A stretch of 16,441 bases of DNA from Ardenticatenales bacterium. GTDB lineage: Bacteria; Chloroflexota; Anaerolineae; Promineifilales; Promineifilaceae. Location of the stretch: NCBI GenBank assembly GCA_020634575.1, contig JACKBM010000077.1:1-16441 (forward strand), given 5' to 3'. Every line of letters starts with the position of its first letter. Positions within the stretch are counted from its first letter, which is position 1. The notes beneath the pieces are model-generated. The model ran no database searches, had not been told where the DNA came from, and saw nothing but the letters and a program-made list of their open reading frames with translations. The position numbers and the translations under genes were made by a program. Of the stretch, positions 7,965-14,830 are shown in pieces.

Positions 7965-9170
7965 TTAATCCGTGTGGCGGATCTGGGTGCTGACCAGGAG
8001 GATGGCCAGGGCCAGGACAGCCACCATGACGCCGACAATGGCGCCGTGGCCGAGTTGTTCCCAAATGAAGAGATTACCGGCCGGTCCCAACGCCAATCCC
8101 ACTGAAATTCCCAGCCCCGCCAGCGTAAACAGCGTCGCCCGCGCCTCGGGCAGCTGGTCAGAAATCAAGGGAAAGAAAGACACGATCGTAAACTCTTGCA
8201 GGCCGCCGATCAACATGAGGGTGATCCGAGCCAGCAGCAGGTTTTTGGGAATGAACAACCAGGTCAGCAGCAGCACGATTGACAACGCAAAGCCCAGGCG
8301 CACCCCGCGCTTCTTGCCAATCCGGTCGATAAACAGAATGGACAGGATGACGCCGGCTAACTCGGCCAGGCTGATCAAGGTGGCCATCAGACCAATTTCG
8401 GTTGTGCTCAAGGCAAACCGATCACCCAGCCAGAGCGCCCAGACCGTGGCAAAGCCGGAGAAAACATAGAACAGCAGCATGGCCAGCACAATAGCCGCCC
8501 AGACTGCCGGCTGGCGCAGGGCCGCCTGCAAACCAGCAAATGGGTTGGCTGGCAAAGCGGCCGTATGCGCTTTGGCCTCGGGCAACAGGCGCCAGGTCAG
8601 CGTCGCCGTCACCAGGGTGATAGCCGCCAGGATGGCATAGGGCACCCGCCAACTGTAATTTTCTATCAGCCAGCCCACGACAGGCAGAGCCAGAATGCCG
8701 GCCACCGAGAAAGCCATATCCACAAAGGCCAGCGCCCGCCCGCGGGTCTGATAAGGCACCAGATCGCTGACATAAGCTAATTGGATGGGTACAAACGAGG
8801 CGGTCCCCAGCCCCGTCAGGATCATCGGCACGACCGCCCACCAGCCATCCACCACCAGCATCAGCAACAGCCCCACCAGCTGCGTGCTCAGGCCGATGAC
8901 CATCAGCCGCTTCTTGCCAAAACGGTCGGCCGCCAGACCAATAAACGGTGTAGCCAGCCCCACCCAGGAGCGGATGGAGATGACTACCCCCAGGCTCGTA
9001 ACCGCCAGCCCCAACCCCGCCGCGATGGGAGCGATAAATGGGTAAACCAGCCGCTCGATGGTGTCGGACGCCAACCGGACCGTAAACAGTCCCAGCAGAA
9101 TGCTGAAACTCACGCCAAACAGGGGGGACAACCAGCCGCTAAGCTCACTTTTCTTTAAGTCCTGAGCCAA
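7965..9170 (-). CDS. Major facilitator superfamily transporter
   Basis: A 401-residue integral membrane protein with about 12 hydrophobic segments in two halves, as is standard for the MFS. The conserved loop-2/3 motif G-x-x-x-D-R-x-G-x-[RK]-[RK] is clear at 78-88 (GLAADRFGKKR), and its second-half counterpart is at 282-288 (DRIGKKR). The family does not fix the substrate. Because it lies 10 nt downstream of a nucleoside hydrolase, nucleoside or related uptake is a fair guess. It has a TTG start at 9170: AGGAG (9182-9178) lies 7 nt upstream, overlapping the preceding gene's TAG stop, and the next in-frame ATG is deep inside the protein at residue 90. The last codons (H-T-D-stop) contain ACACGGATTAA, one unit of the CACGGATT repeat family. 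Confidence 0.93.
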   Translation of the reverse strand: MAQDLKKSELSGWLSPLFGVSFSILLGLFTVRLASDTIERLVYPFIAPIAAGLGLAVTSLGVVISIRSWVGLATPFIGLAADRFGKKRLMVIGLSTQLVGLLLMLVVDGWWAVVPMILTGLGTASFVPIQLAYVSDLVPYQTRGRALAFVDMAFSVAGILALPVVGWLIENYSWRVPYAILAAITLVTATLTWRLLPEAKAHTAALPANPFAGLQAALRQPAVWAAIVLAMLLFYVFSGFATVWALWLGDRFALSTTEIGLMATLISLAELAGVILSILFIDRIGKKRGVRLGFALSIVLLLTWLFIPKNLLLARITLMLIGGLQEFTIVSFFPLISDQLPEARATLFTLAGLGISVGLALGPAGNLFIWEQLGHGAIVGVMVAVLALAILLVSTQIRHTD

Positions 9171-9177
9171 AATGATG

Positions 9178-9182
9178 CTCCT
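9178..9182 (-). promoter_or_regulatory. Ribosome binding site that fixes a TTG start
   Basis: AGGAG on the minus strand, 7 nt before the TTG at 9170, shares bases with the TAG stop of the nucleoside hydrolase gene. No in-frame ATG is available nearby, so this site decides the MFS start and implies coupled translation of the two genes. Confidence 0.75.
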
Positions 9183-10107
9183 AATCAGCCATCAGATCGA
9201 AGAGGCATTGCTTGAATTGTTGTGGCGCCAGCTCGACAACGATGTTGGCGTTGTGCGGCTTGTTCGTGACGTGTAGTTGATCGATGACGAGTTGGCCGTA
9301 ACAGGCTTCGCTCTTGTATTCGACGTAGCAATAAGCGGAAAACTGCTGGCTGATCATGTCCGGGTAGAGCGCCGCCGCCATCGCCGTGGGATCGGCCGGG
9401 TCAAAGCCTTCCCGCCCCCAGAGTTTGTTGCCCTCGATGAGGGTTGCATTGCAGCGGACAGAAAACTCACCCAACCGGCCGACCGAACGCAGCTTTTCTA
9501 CGTCGTCCCAGTTCAGGTAGGCGCTGCCCATGCAGATATCCCAGCCGACCAGCGTCTTGGCCATCGGGGAGCCGATGACGATCTGGGCCGCTTCGGCATC
9601 AGCGTAGATGTTGAACTCGGCCACGGGCGTGGCGTTGCCCGGCCCCAGGCCGGCGCCGCCCATGATGTAAAGATGTTTGACCAGCTCCGGCAGGCGCGGC
9701 TCACGCAGCAGGGCCACAGCCAGGTTGGTCAGCGGCCCCAGGGCAACAATCTCCAGCTCGCCGGGGAAGCGATGGGCGGTAGCGATGATCTGGTCCACAG
9801 CGTGCTCGGGTTGGAGCTGCAGGACAGGATCGGCCAGCCCCATGTTGCCCATGCCGTCATCCCCATGCGTCTCTTCCGCCGTGACCTGCTGGCGCAACAT
9901 CGGCAGGGCCAGGCCGGCATAGACGGGCGGCTCATAAGTCTGCGCCTGCTCGATGGAGATGAGCGCATTGCGTACGCAGAGCGACAGCGGCAGATTCCCC
10001 GCCACCACGGTAATCGCTTCCACGTGCACCGCCGGCTCGCGCAACGCCATCAAAATGGCCATGGCATCATCCGACGCCGTATCCGTATCAATCAAAAAAT
10101 GTCTCAT
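9181..10107 (-). CDS. Inosine/uridine-preferring nucleoside hydrolase family protein
   Basis: A 308-residue protein of the IU nucleoside hydrolase family, which cleaves the N-glycosidic bond of ribonucleosides to base plus ribose using a calcium-bound water. The hallmark DTDTASDDAMA (7-17) supplies the aspartate cluster, with D9, D13 and D14 in the expected places. GDDGMGNMG (82-90) and EFNIYADAEAAQIV (164-177) form the rest of the ribose/calcium site. Near residue 239 the usual H-D-P motif reads A-D-P-T-A-M-A: the calcium aspartate is kept, but the catalytic histidine of the protozoan IU enzyme aligns with alanine. The substrate or leaving-group mechanism may therefore differ. The start ATG at 10107 has AAGGAG 6 nt upstream. 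It is the first gene of the run through the MFS transporter and beyond. Confidence 0.93.
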   Translation of the reverse strand: MRHFLIDTDTASDDAMAILMALREPAVHVEAITVVAGNLPLSLCVRNALISIEQAQTYEPPVYAGLALPMLRQQVTAEETHGDDGMGNMGLADPVLQLQPEHAVDQIIATAHRFPGELEIVALGPLTNLAVALLREPRLPELVKHLYIMGGAGLGPGNATPVAEFNIYADAEAAQIVIGSPMAKTLVGWDICMGSAYLNWDDVEKLRSVGRLGEFSVRCNATLIEGNKLWGREGFDPADPTAMAAALYPDMISQQFSAYCYVEYKSEACYGQLVIDQLHVTNKPHNANIVVELAPQQFKQCLFDLMAD

Positions 10108-10159
10108 CCAACGCTCCTTACGGCGGCCAGCGCTCTGGCGGGTTTACTCAGGTTTTTTT

Positions 10160-10304
10160 GGCCACGGATTGACACGGATTTGGCACGGATTCTTTCTTCT
10201 TGTGACAGCGTTTCAAGTGGTCTTTAATGTCAGATCAGGTGAGAAACTCGCCCATCTGATCAACCACAAGAAAAATCCGTGTTTAATCCGTGCCAATCCG
10301 TGGC
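10160..10304. repeat. Inverted three-unit array, CACGGATT family
   Basis: Left arm: CACGGATT at 10163-10170, 10173-10180 and 10184-10191. Right arm: AATCCGTG at 10274-10281, 10285-10292 and 10295-10302. Spacings are 10 then 11 on the left and 11 then 10 on the right, so the arms mirror each other, with a further CTTGTG/CACAAG match inside (10199-10204, 10265-10270). A smaller hairpin, GATCAG (10233-10238) with CTGATC (10256-10261), sits in the middle. The element fills the gap upstream of iunH, and its right edge runs into the TAG stop (10304-10306) of the broken adenylyltransferase gene. No open reading frame inside looks real. Confidence 0.8.
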
Positions 10305-11194
10305 TAACTCTTCTCTTCATAAATGCGGGCGGCGTCTGGGGGGAGGGTCCGGACGTGGCGCAGGAAGGCCGTGACGCGCGCATCATCCCCGGAAGGGTAG
10401 CTGAAAGCGTAATGATCGGCCACCGGTTGGGCGACTTCGCGGAAGAGATTGGTCATCGTAAACAACGCCTCCCAGACATGATCAAGGTCAGCGTCGCTGT
10501 ACGTCTTGAGGTAGGCTTGCCAGATAGCCGGCGGCAGCAGACGTTCGAAATATTTGCCCAATTTGCCGGGCTCACGGCAAAATCAGTGGCGATGCCGATG
10601 GACCAGACCAGCATTCTGTACAGCATGGCACGCACCGGGTCGTCAAAAAGCTGCAGGGCGTAGGGTAGCTCGCGCCGCCACAGCCCCTTGGCCACGTAGG
10701 TGCTGACCCACCAGAACTCGTTGCAGACAGCCTGGAACTCCTGAGCTGTCGGCGGGGAAGGCAGGTAGTCGGCGTCGCTGGGCGGGGGAAACGGTTCGAT
10801 GAGGCCGTCCTTGTCCAGCAGCAGAATGCTCTGGCTGTCGCGCGGCAGGGCTGACAACTGGTCCAGCGGGAAAGCGTCAGGTCGATGCGATTGCCGTCGG
10901 CGAACTGCATGAGGTAGGCGTAGCGGTCGTGCGGACCGGCCGGTGCCACCCCCATCCCATCCGGCTCCTGCTTGATCATCAGCTCGCCAAACCTGTCAAT
11001 CCAGCCCGGTTCCGCCCGAAAGGCGCAGGGTCGGTCACGACGTAGACGATGTCAAAGTCCTGAAAACAATCTTTCGGCGCCGCCGGGTTGGCCCGCGAGC
11101 CGTTCATGATCAAGGCGCGGATGCGTTCGTCGGCGCGGGCGGTGTTGAGGATGAGGGTGAGCATTTGGGTTTCGCTGCGGGTGGGGATGGGCAT
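10304..11194 (-). pseudogene. ANT(6)-like aminoglycoside 6-adenylyltransferase, three frameshifts
   Basis: Three reading frames together give one full-length protein (about 297 residues after repair) of the streptomycin adenylyltransferase/AadK family, which adds AMP to aminoglycosides. From the start come MNGSRANPAAPKDCFQDFDIV (the GS and D-x-D nucleotidyltransferase motif), PHDRYAYLMQFADGNRIDLTL, LLLDKDGLIEPFPPPSDADY, CNEFWWVSTYVAKGLWRREL, and KTYSDADLDHVWEALFTMTN. The frame changes at about 11019-11021, 10871-10873 and in the A-run near 10575. Each is repaired by adding one base at an A/T triplet run. The ATG at 11194 has GGAG 8 nt upstream. Chromosomal members can be intrinsic resistance or uncharacterised transferases. 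As written it cannot make the enzyme, but sequence error is a real alternative to decay (see findings). Confidence 0.88.
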
Positions 11195-11224
11195 GGGCTG
11201 AGCTCCGTAGATGATGGGCGCGTA

Positions 11225-11273
11225 GAGACGTGCCGCTGGCACGTCTCGAGACGCGCCAGCGGCGCGTCTGTAC
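11225..11273. repeat. Tandem pair of hairpins with compensatory base change
   Basis: First hairpin: AGACGTGCC-GCT-GGCACGTCT (11226-11246), extended by one G-C pair. Second: AGACGCGCC-AGC-GGCGCGTCT (11249-11269). The second is the reverse complement of the first except that one stem pair has changed from T-A to C-G on both sides, keeping the 9-bp stem intact. The loops GCT and AGC are complementary. Confidence 0.8.
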
Positions 11274-11426
11274 GGTGGTTGGTGCGGCGGGGCGTCGTGA
11301 TTGAGCAGATTGGGGCAGTCATCGGGTTGTGTAGAAGGCCGCCTGTCGGGTAAAATCAATGTTCCACGTTAACAACACAACTGGCACGAGTTTCCTCCCC
11401 AACGCCTGTTTCAACATTCCCCCATA

Positions 11427-11464
11427 AAAAAGAATCCGTGCTAATCCGTGTTAATCCGTGGCCA
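11427..11464. repeat. Direct three-unit AATCCGTG array (single arm)
   Basis: AATCCGTG recurs at 11433-11440, 11443-11450 and 11453-11460, exactly 10 nt apart, followed by GCCA. This is the same unit as the right arm of the inverted array at 10160-10304. Its partner arm is absent here. It lies about 60 nt upstream of fumC. Confidence 0.8.
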
Positions 11465-11522
11465 AGCTCTTACCGACCGCGTTACGCACTAATTATCGTG
11501 GCAGACACGTTCGAGGCAAATC

Positions 11523-12913
11523 ATGAGTTATCGTATTGAAAAAGACACCATGGGCGAGATCCAGGTCCCAGATGAGAAATATTGGGGCGCCCAAACGCAA
11601 CGCAGCCTGGAGAATTTTAAGATCGGCGGCCAGACGATGCCGCGTGAGATCATCCGCGCCTTTGCCATCCTGAAAAAGGCCGCCGCCCTGACCAACCAGG
11701 ATCTGGCCGGCTTTGACCCGGCCAAGGTCGCCGCCATCGGCCAGGCGTGTGATGAGGTGCTGGCGGGTAAGCTGGATGACCAGTTCCCGCTGGTTGTCTG
11801 GCAGACCGGCTCCGGCACGCAGAGCAACATGAACATGAACGAGGTGATCGCCAACCGGGCCACCGAGATCATGGGGGCGGATTTCCGCCATGAGAAGCTG
11901 GTCAAGGCGAATGACGACGTCAACAAGAGCCAGAGCTCCAATGACACTTTCCCCACGGCCATGCACATCGCCACCTACAGCAAGATTGTCGAGGAGACAT
12001 TGCCGAAAATCGCCACCCTGCAGGCGACGCTGGCCAAAAGTCAGCTGATTTTAAGGCGATCATCAAGACCGGCCGGACCCATCTCATGGACGCTACCCCG
12101 CTCACTCTCGGGCAGGAGTTCGGCGGCTATGCCATGCAACTGCAGCGCGGCATGGAAGCCATCCAGGATAGCCTGGTGCGCGTGAGCGAGCTGGCGTTGG
12201 GCGGCACCGCCGTCGGCACCGGCCTGAACACGCCAGTCGGTTACGACAAACACGTCGCCGCCAAGATCGCCGAGCTGACCGGCCATCCTTTCGTCACCGC
12301 GGCAGACAAATTTGAAGCGCTCAGCGCCCATGACGCCATGGTCGAGATCAGCGGCAGCCTGAAGCGGGTCGCCGTCAGCCTGATGCATATCGCCAACAAC
12401 ATTCGTATGCTGGCCAGCGGCCCGCGCACCGGCATCGGCGAGATCATCCTGCCGGCCAACGAACCGGGCAGCTCCATCATGCCGGGCAAGGTCAACCCGA
12501 CCCAGGTTGAAGCGCTGACGATGGTTTGCGCCCAGGTGATTGGCAACGATGTCGCCGTCACCGTCGGCGGCACCCAGGGCCATTTCCAGCTCAACGTTTT
12601 CAAACCGGTGATGGCCTACAACGTCCTGATGAGCGCCCAGCTCCTCGGCGACGCCTGCCAGAGCTTCAACGACAATTGCGCCGTCGGTATCGTGCCGAAT
12701 GAAGGACGGATCAGCGAACTGGTTTCCAAGAGCCTGATGCTGGTGACGGCGCTGAATACGCGCATCGGCTATTACAAGGCGGCCGAGATCGCCCAGAAGG
12801 CGCATGCCGAGGGCAGCACGCTGAAAGAGGCGGCGCTGGCGCTGGGTTATTTGAGCGAGAAAGAGTTTGACGAGACGGTGGTGCCGGCCAAAATGGTTGG
12901 CCGACTGGAGTAA
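11523..12913 (+). CDS. fumC: Class II fumarate hydratase, one apparent frameshift
   Basis: Fumarase C interconverts fumarate and malate in the TCA cycle. Frame 1 (11523 to about 12039) carries [27 protein letters not shown] (96-108) and [15 protein letters not shown] (136-150). Frame 2 (about 12038 to 12913) carries [19 protein letters not shown], with the site-B-type histidine, and the superfamily signature [11 protein letters not shown] (about 316-326 after repair). Adding one A to the AAAA run at 12036-12039 restores a 463-residue protein, almost the length of E. coli FumC (467). Nothing else is damaged, which is why I list it as a gene with an apparent frameshift rather than a pseudogene. 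The ATG at 11523 has GAGG 7 nt upstream. It is transcribed alone and ends in a strong terminator. Confidence 0.93.
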
Positions 12914-12919
12914 ATTGCC

Positions 12920-12951
12920 GAGGGGAGACCGGCCGGTCTCCCCTCTTTTTT
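12920..12951 (+). terminator. Intrinsic terminator of fumC built on ACCGGCCGGT
   Basis: Positions 12920-12945 form a perfect 26-nt palindrome, GAGGGGAGACC/GGCCGGTCTCCCCTC, followed immediately by six T (12946-12951). It lies 6 nt after the fumC stop. The centre of the palindrome (12928-12937) is an exact copy of the iterated 10-mer ACCGGCCGGT. Confidence 0.92.
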
Positions 12952-13035
12952 CAACCACACGTTTTCCCACACGATACACCCTTATGCTTGGGCCTTAATG
13001 CTCAGATCAGGCCAAGTAGCCACCGGCCGGTCCCT

Positions 13036-13050
13036 GACGCCTCAGGCGTC
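13036..13050 (+). repeat. Small hairpin in the leader of the 72-aa open reading frame
   Basis: GACGCC-TCA-GGCGTC forms a 6-bp stem with a 3-nt loop, 22 nt before the predicted ATG at 13073 and just upstream of its ribosome binding site. An ACCGGCCGGT copy (13022-13031) precedes it. It could affect translation, but there is no further evidence. Confidence 0.5.
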
Positions 13051-13072
13051 GTCTGGAAAGGATGGATGTATC

Positions 13073-13291
13073 ATGTCGACAAACGGTATCACCTTTTTTC
13101 TGAACTGCCGCCGCCAGGCGGACCAAACCAGTACGCCGCCCGTTTCCCTGACCAACCTGGGTGACGGCCAATCGATGCAATTCAACTCCCTCGACAGCGC
13201 CCTCAACTTCCTTGACGCGACGTATCCAACGCAACCGGCCGGTGGGCAGCAGGGGAACAGTCAGCCGGCCAATGGCAAAAGCGTGCGTTGA
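13073..13291 (+). CDS. Small hypothetical protein (72 aa)
   Basis: A 72-residue open reading frame downstream of the fumC terminator. The ATG at 13073 is preceded by AAAGGA about 10 nt upstream; the frame opens earlier (12998), but that start lacks a ribosome binding site. The protein begins STNGITFFLNCRRQ and continues VSLTNLGDGQSMQFNSLDSALNFL. This pattern, a charged strand, then xxLxxGxxxxFxSLxxxLxFL, resembles many short, poorly described proteins common in Chloroflexota and other environmental bacteria. The Gln/Asn-rich tail looks disordered. There is no signal peptide or membrane segment. It is read convergently towards the ATP-grasp gene. The function is unknown; the gene call rests on the start, codon use and that family-like pattern. 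Confidence 0.6.
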   Translation: MSTNGITFFLNCRRQADQTSTPPVSLTNLGDGQSMQFNSLDSALNFLDATYPTQPAGGQQGNSQPANGKSVR

Positions 13292-13418
13292 GCCCAGAAC
13301 CACTACGAACGACATAAAAACCGACATTTCCTGAGCCTCGTTGATGGGGCGTGGCGCTCAACAAGAGCAGGCGAAGGACCCCTTCTTCGGTTGTCCGGCG
13401 TCGAGTTCGGCAAGAGCA

Positions 13419-13490
13419 GGGCGCAGAGCGCCCAGATGCGGACGTGACGAGGCAGAGCCCCAGGTTGTTCCATTGGGGCGCTCTGCGCCC
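13419..13490. repeat. Inverted pair of REP-like hairpins (GGGCGCAGAGCGCCC)
   Basis: GGGCGCAGAGCGCCC (13419-13433) and its exact reverse complement (13476-13490) face each other across 42 nt. Each 15-mer is also its own hairpin (6-bp stem GGGCGC/GCGCCC, AGA or TCT loop). The right copy ends 2 nt from the stop of the ATP-grasp gene, and the pair lies between converging genes. It may act as a bidirectional terminator or transcript-end stabiliser, though no T-run follows. The rest of 13292-13492 shows no gene. Confidence 0.75.
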
Positions 13491-13492
13491 GC

Positions 13493-14722
13493 CTACGGCT
13501 TGTCCGAATCCACCCAATGGCGCAGAAGGCCACGGAAATGGCCGATGTATTGCTCCTGCTCGTGTGGCGGGAATGTCCAGCGGACCGTGTTGACGACCAT
13601 CTGGTCAAACTCGGCTGACTGGACCAGTTCCCACATCGCCTCATCCAGATGGGGCAACGATTTGGCGCGGAAGTCGGCGAATTTTTCGGTATCCAGGTGT
13701 TTGTCGGCCAGCTTCTCGTAGGCGTCCAGCTTCTCTTCGTAACTGCGTTCGGAGTCGGCGATTTTGAAGTAGGGGTCGACATCCATGGTGATCGACATCG
13801 GCCGGTCGCTGACAAGACAGTAGATGCTCCAGGCCATCAGCGCCTTGATCGCCCAGGGGAAATAGTAATGGAGGCTGGTGACGGCGACATCCGGGCAGGC
13901 GTTGGCGAAGTCAATCGGCCAGAGGGTGTCGCCCTGCAGCAGCGCCTCACAGGAGTTGAAATCCCAGCGGAAAAAGGCGTTGATCAGCTTGGTAATCACC
14001 ACCGCCTCCCGGCCCCGCTTCTCGTCCAGAAAACCATGATCGATGACGTAACGGCCATGCATGGGCTGGCTGGGATCGTAGCGCAGGCTGATGATCTGCG
14101 GGCCAATGCCCAGTGAGCGCACAAAAATGTCGTAATTGTCGATGCCGGCCTGGAGGTGCATCAGCGATTGCAGCGATTCGTCGTAGGAGCGGAACAGATC
14201 GTGCTCGTTGTCAATCCGGCTGACACCACGCCAGCCGCCGCCGTCGAACGGCTTCATGTAGAGCGGATAGCCAATTTGCTCGGCGATCTCCTTCAGATCG
14301 AACATGTCATGATATTTGGCCGCTGTCACCCGGAATTTCTCCGTATCCGGCCCGTGTTTGGGCGGGATCAGCCAGGTTTCGGGGATGTTCAGCCCCAACC
14401 GCATCATGGCGCAGTAGGCGGTGTGCTTTTCCATGCTCTGGAAGGTGAATGGGTTGTTAAGCAGGTAAACGCCATTCAGCAGGGCCGCCTTCTTCAGCCA
14501 TTCACGCGGATTAAAATGCCAGTAGGCCAGCCGATCGATGACCAGGTTATAGCGCGTCGGCGCATTAAGCGGGAACGGATGAATGCGGATACGCTCCACA
14601 TCTATCTCATACTTGCGCCGCTTGTGGGTGATGGCCGGGCCTAGCCGTTTGGCCAGCAGTTCAAAGGCGGTTGGCCAATCTTCCTCGTCGCCCAGTAACA
14701 AACCAATCGTCCGTTTCTCCAT
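13493..14722 (-). CDS. ATP-grasp superfamily protein of unknown substrate
   Basis: A 409-residue protein that appears to be an ATP-grasp ligase, a fold that joins a carboxylate to an amine or thiol through an acyl phosphate. A pre-ATP-grasp region (about 1-90) leads to LLNNPFTFQSMEKHTAYCAM with the typical N-x-P...K arrangement. YPLYMKPFDGGGWRGVSRI (152-170) gives the ATP-binding lysine K157 and the glycine loop. GDTLWPIDFANACPDVAV (264-281) supplies D271 and N274, resembling the magnesium-binding D-x-N motif. About 100 C-terminal residues are outside the usual core. The substrate cannot be assigned. The start is firm: ATG 14722 is preceded by GGAGG repeats 7 nt upstream. Two esterase-family genes lie upstream on the same strand, 380 nt away, and may work with it (inference). 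Confidence 0.8.
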   Translation of the reverse strand: MEKRTIGLLLGDEEDWPTAFELLAKRLGPAITHKRRKYEIDVERIRIHPFPLNAPTRYNLVIDRLAYWHFNPREWLKKAALLNGVYLLNNPFTFQSMEKHTAYCAMMRLGLNIPETWLIPPKHGPDTEKFRVTAAKYHDMFDLKEIAEQIGYPLYMKPFDGGGWRGVSRIDNEHDLFRSYDESLQSLMHLQAGIDNYDIFVRSLGIGPQIISLRYDPSQPMHGRYVIDHGFLDEKRGREAVVITKLINAFFRWDFNSCEALLQGDTLWPIDFANACPDVAVTSLHYYFPWAIKALMAWSIYCLVSDRPMSITMDVDPYFKIADSERSYEEKLDAYEKLADKHLDTEKFADFRAKSLPHLDEAMWELVQSAEFDQMVVNTVRWTFPPHEQEQYIGHFRGLLRHWVDSDKP

Positions 14723-14786
14723 GATATTTCCTCCTCCTCCTCGCTCGCTTAACGATGGGTGGGGTTTCGATTTGAGCCCCGCTCGG

Positions 14787-14817
14787 AGTGACAGGGGAGA
14801 GCTGATGCCCTGTCACT
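14787..14817. repeat. 10-bp inverted repeat
   Basis: AGTGACAGGG (14787-14796) pairs with CCCTGTCACT (14808-14817) around an 11-nt loop. The match is perfect. No T-run follows on either strand. Confidence 0.75.
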
Positions 14818-14830
14818 TACTAATTTTCGT

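Larger units (their letters stand above)
11195..11522. other. 328-nt divergent intergenic region
   Basis: The region lies between the divergently read adenylyltransferase and fumC genes and contains no convincing gene. It holds a double hairpin (11225-11273), a three-unit AATCCGTG array (11433-11460), and the fumC ribosome binding site (GAGG, 7 nt before the ATG). An AT-richer TAATTAT (11490-11496) might be a fumC -10 element, but no well-spaced -35 accompanies it. Confidence 0.6.

Noticed and set aside
10160..10304. CRISPR array
   Set aside because: The repeated units are only 8 nt with 2-3 nt between them and are arranged as mirrored arms. No spacers of CRISPR size and no cas gene are present.
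12086..12913. Separate gene starting at the internal ATG 12086
   Set aside because: It is the C-terminal two thirds of FumC. It lacks a ribosome binding site, and one added A at 12036-12039 joins it to the N-terminal part at the normal family length.
12041..12979. 312-codon minus-strand open reading frame opposite fumC
   Set aside because: It is antisense to the fumarase coding sequence and low in recognisable structure; the fumarase signature on the plus strand explains the region.
13362..13420. Direct repeat CAAGAGCAGG at about 13362 and 13411 as an attachment site
   Set aside because: Only 10 bp are shared, the spacing is about 50 nt, and there is no integrase or tRNA gene nearby, so chance or local duplication suffices.
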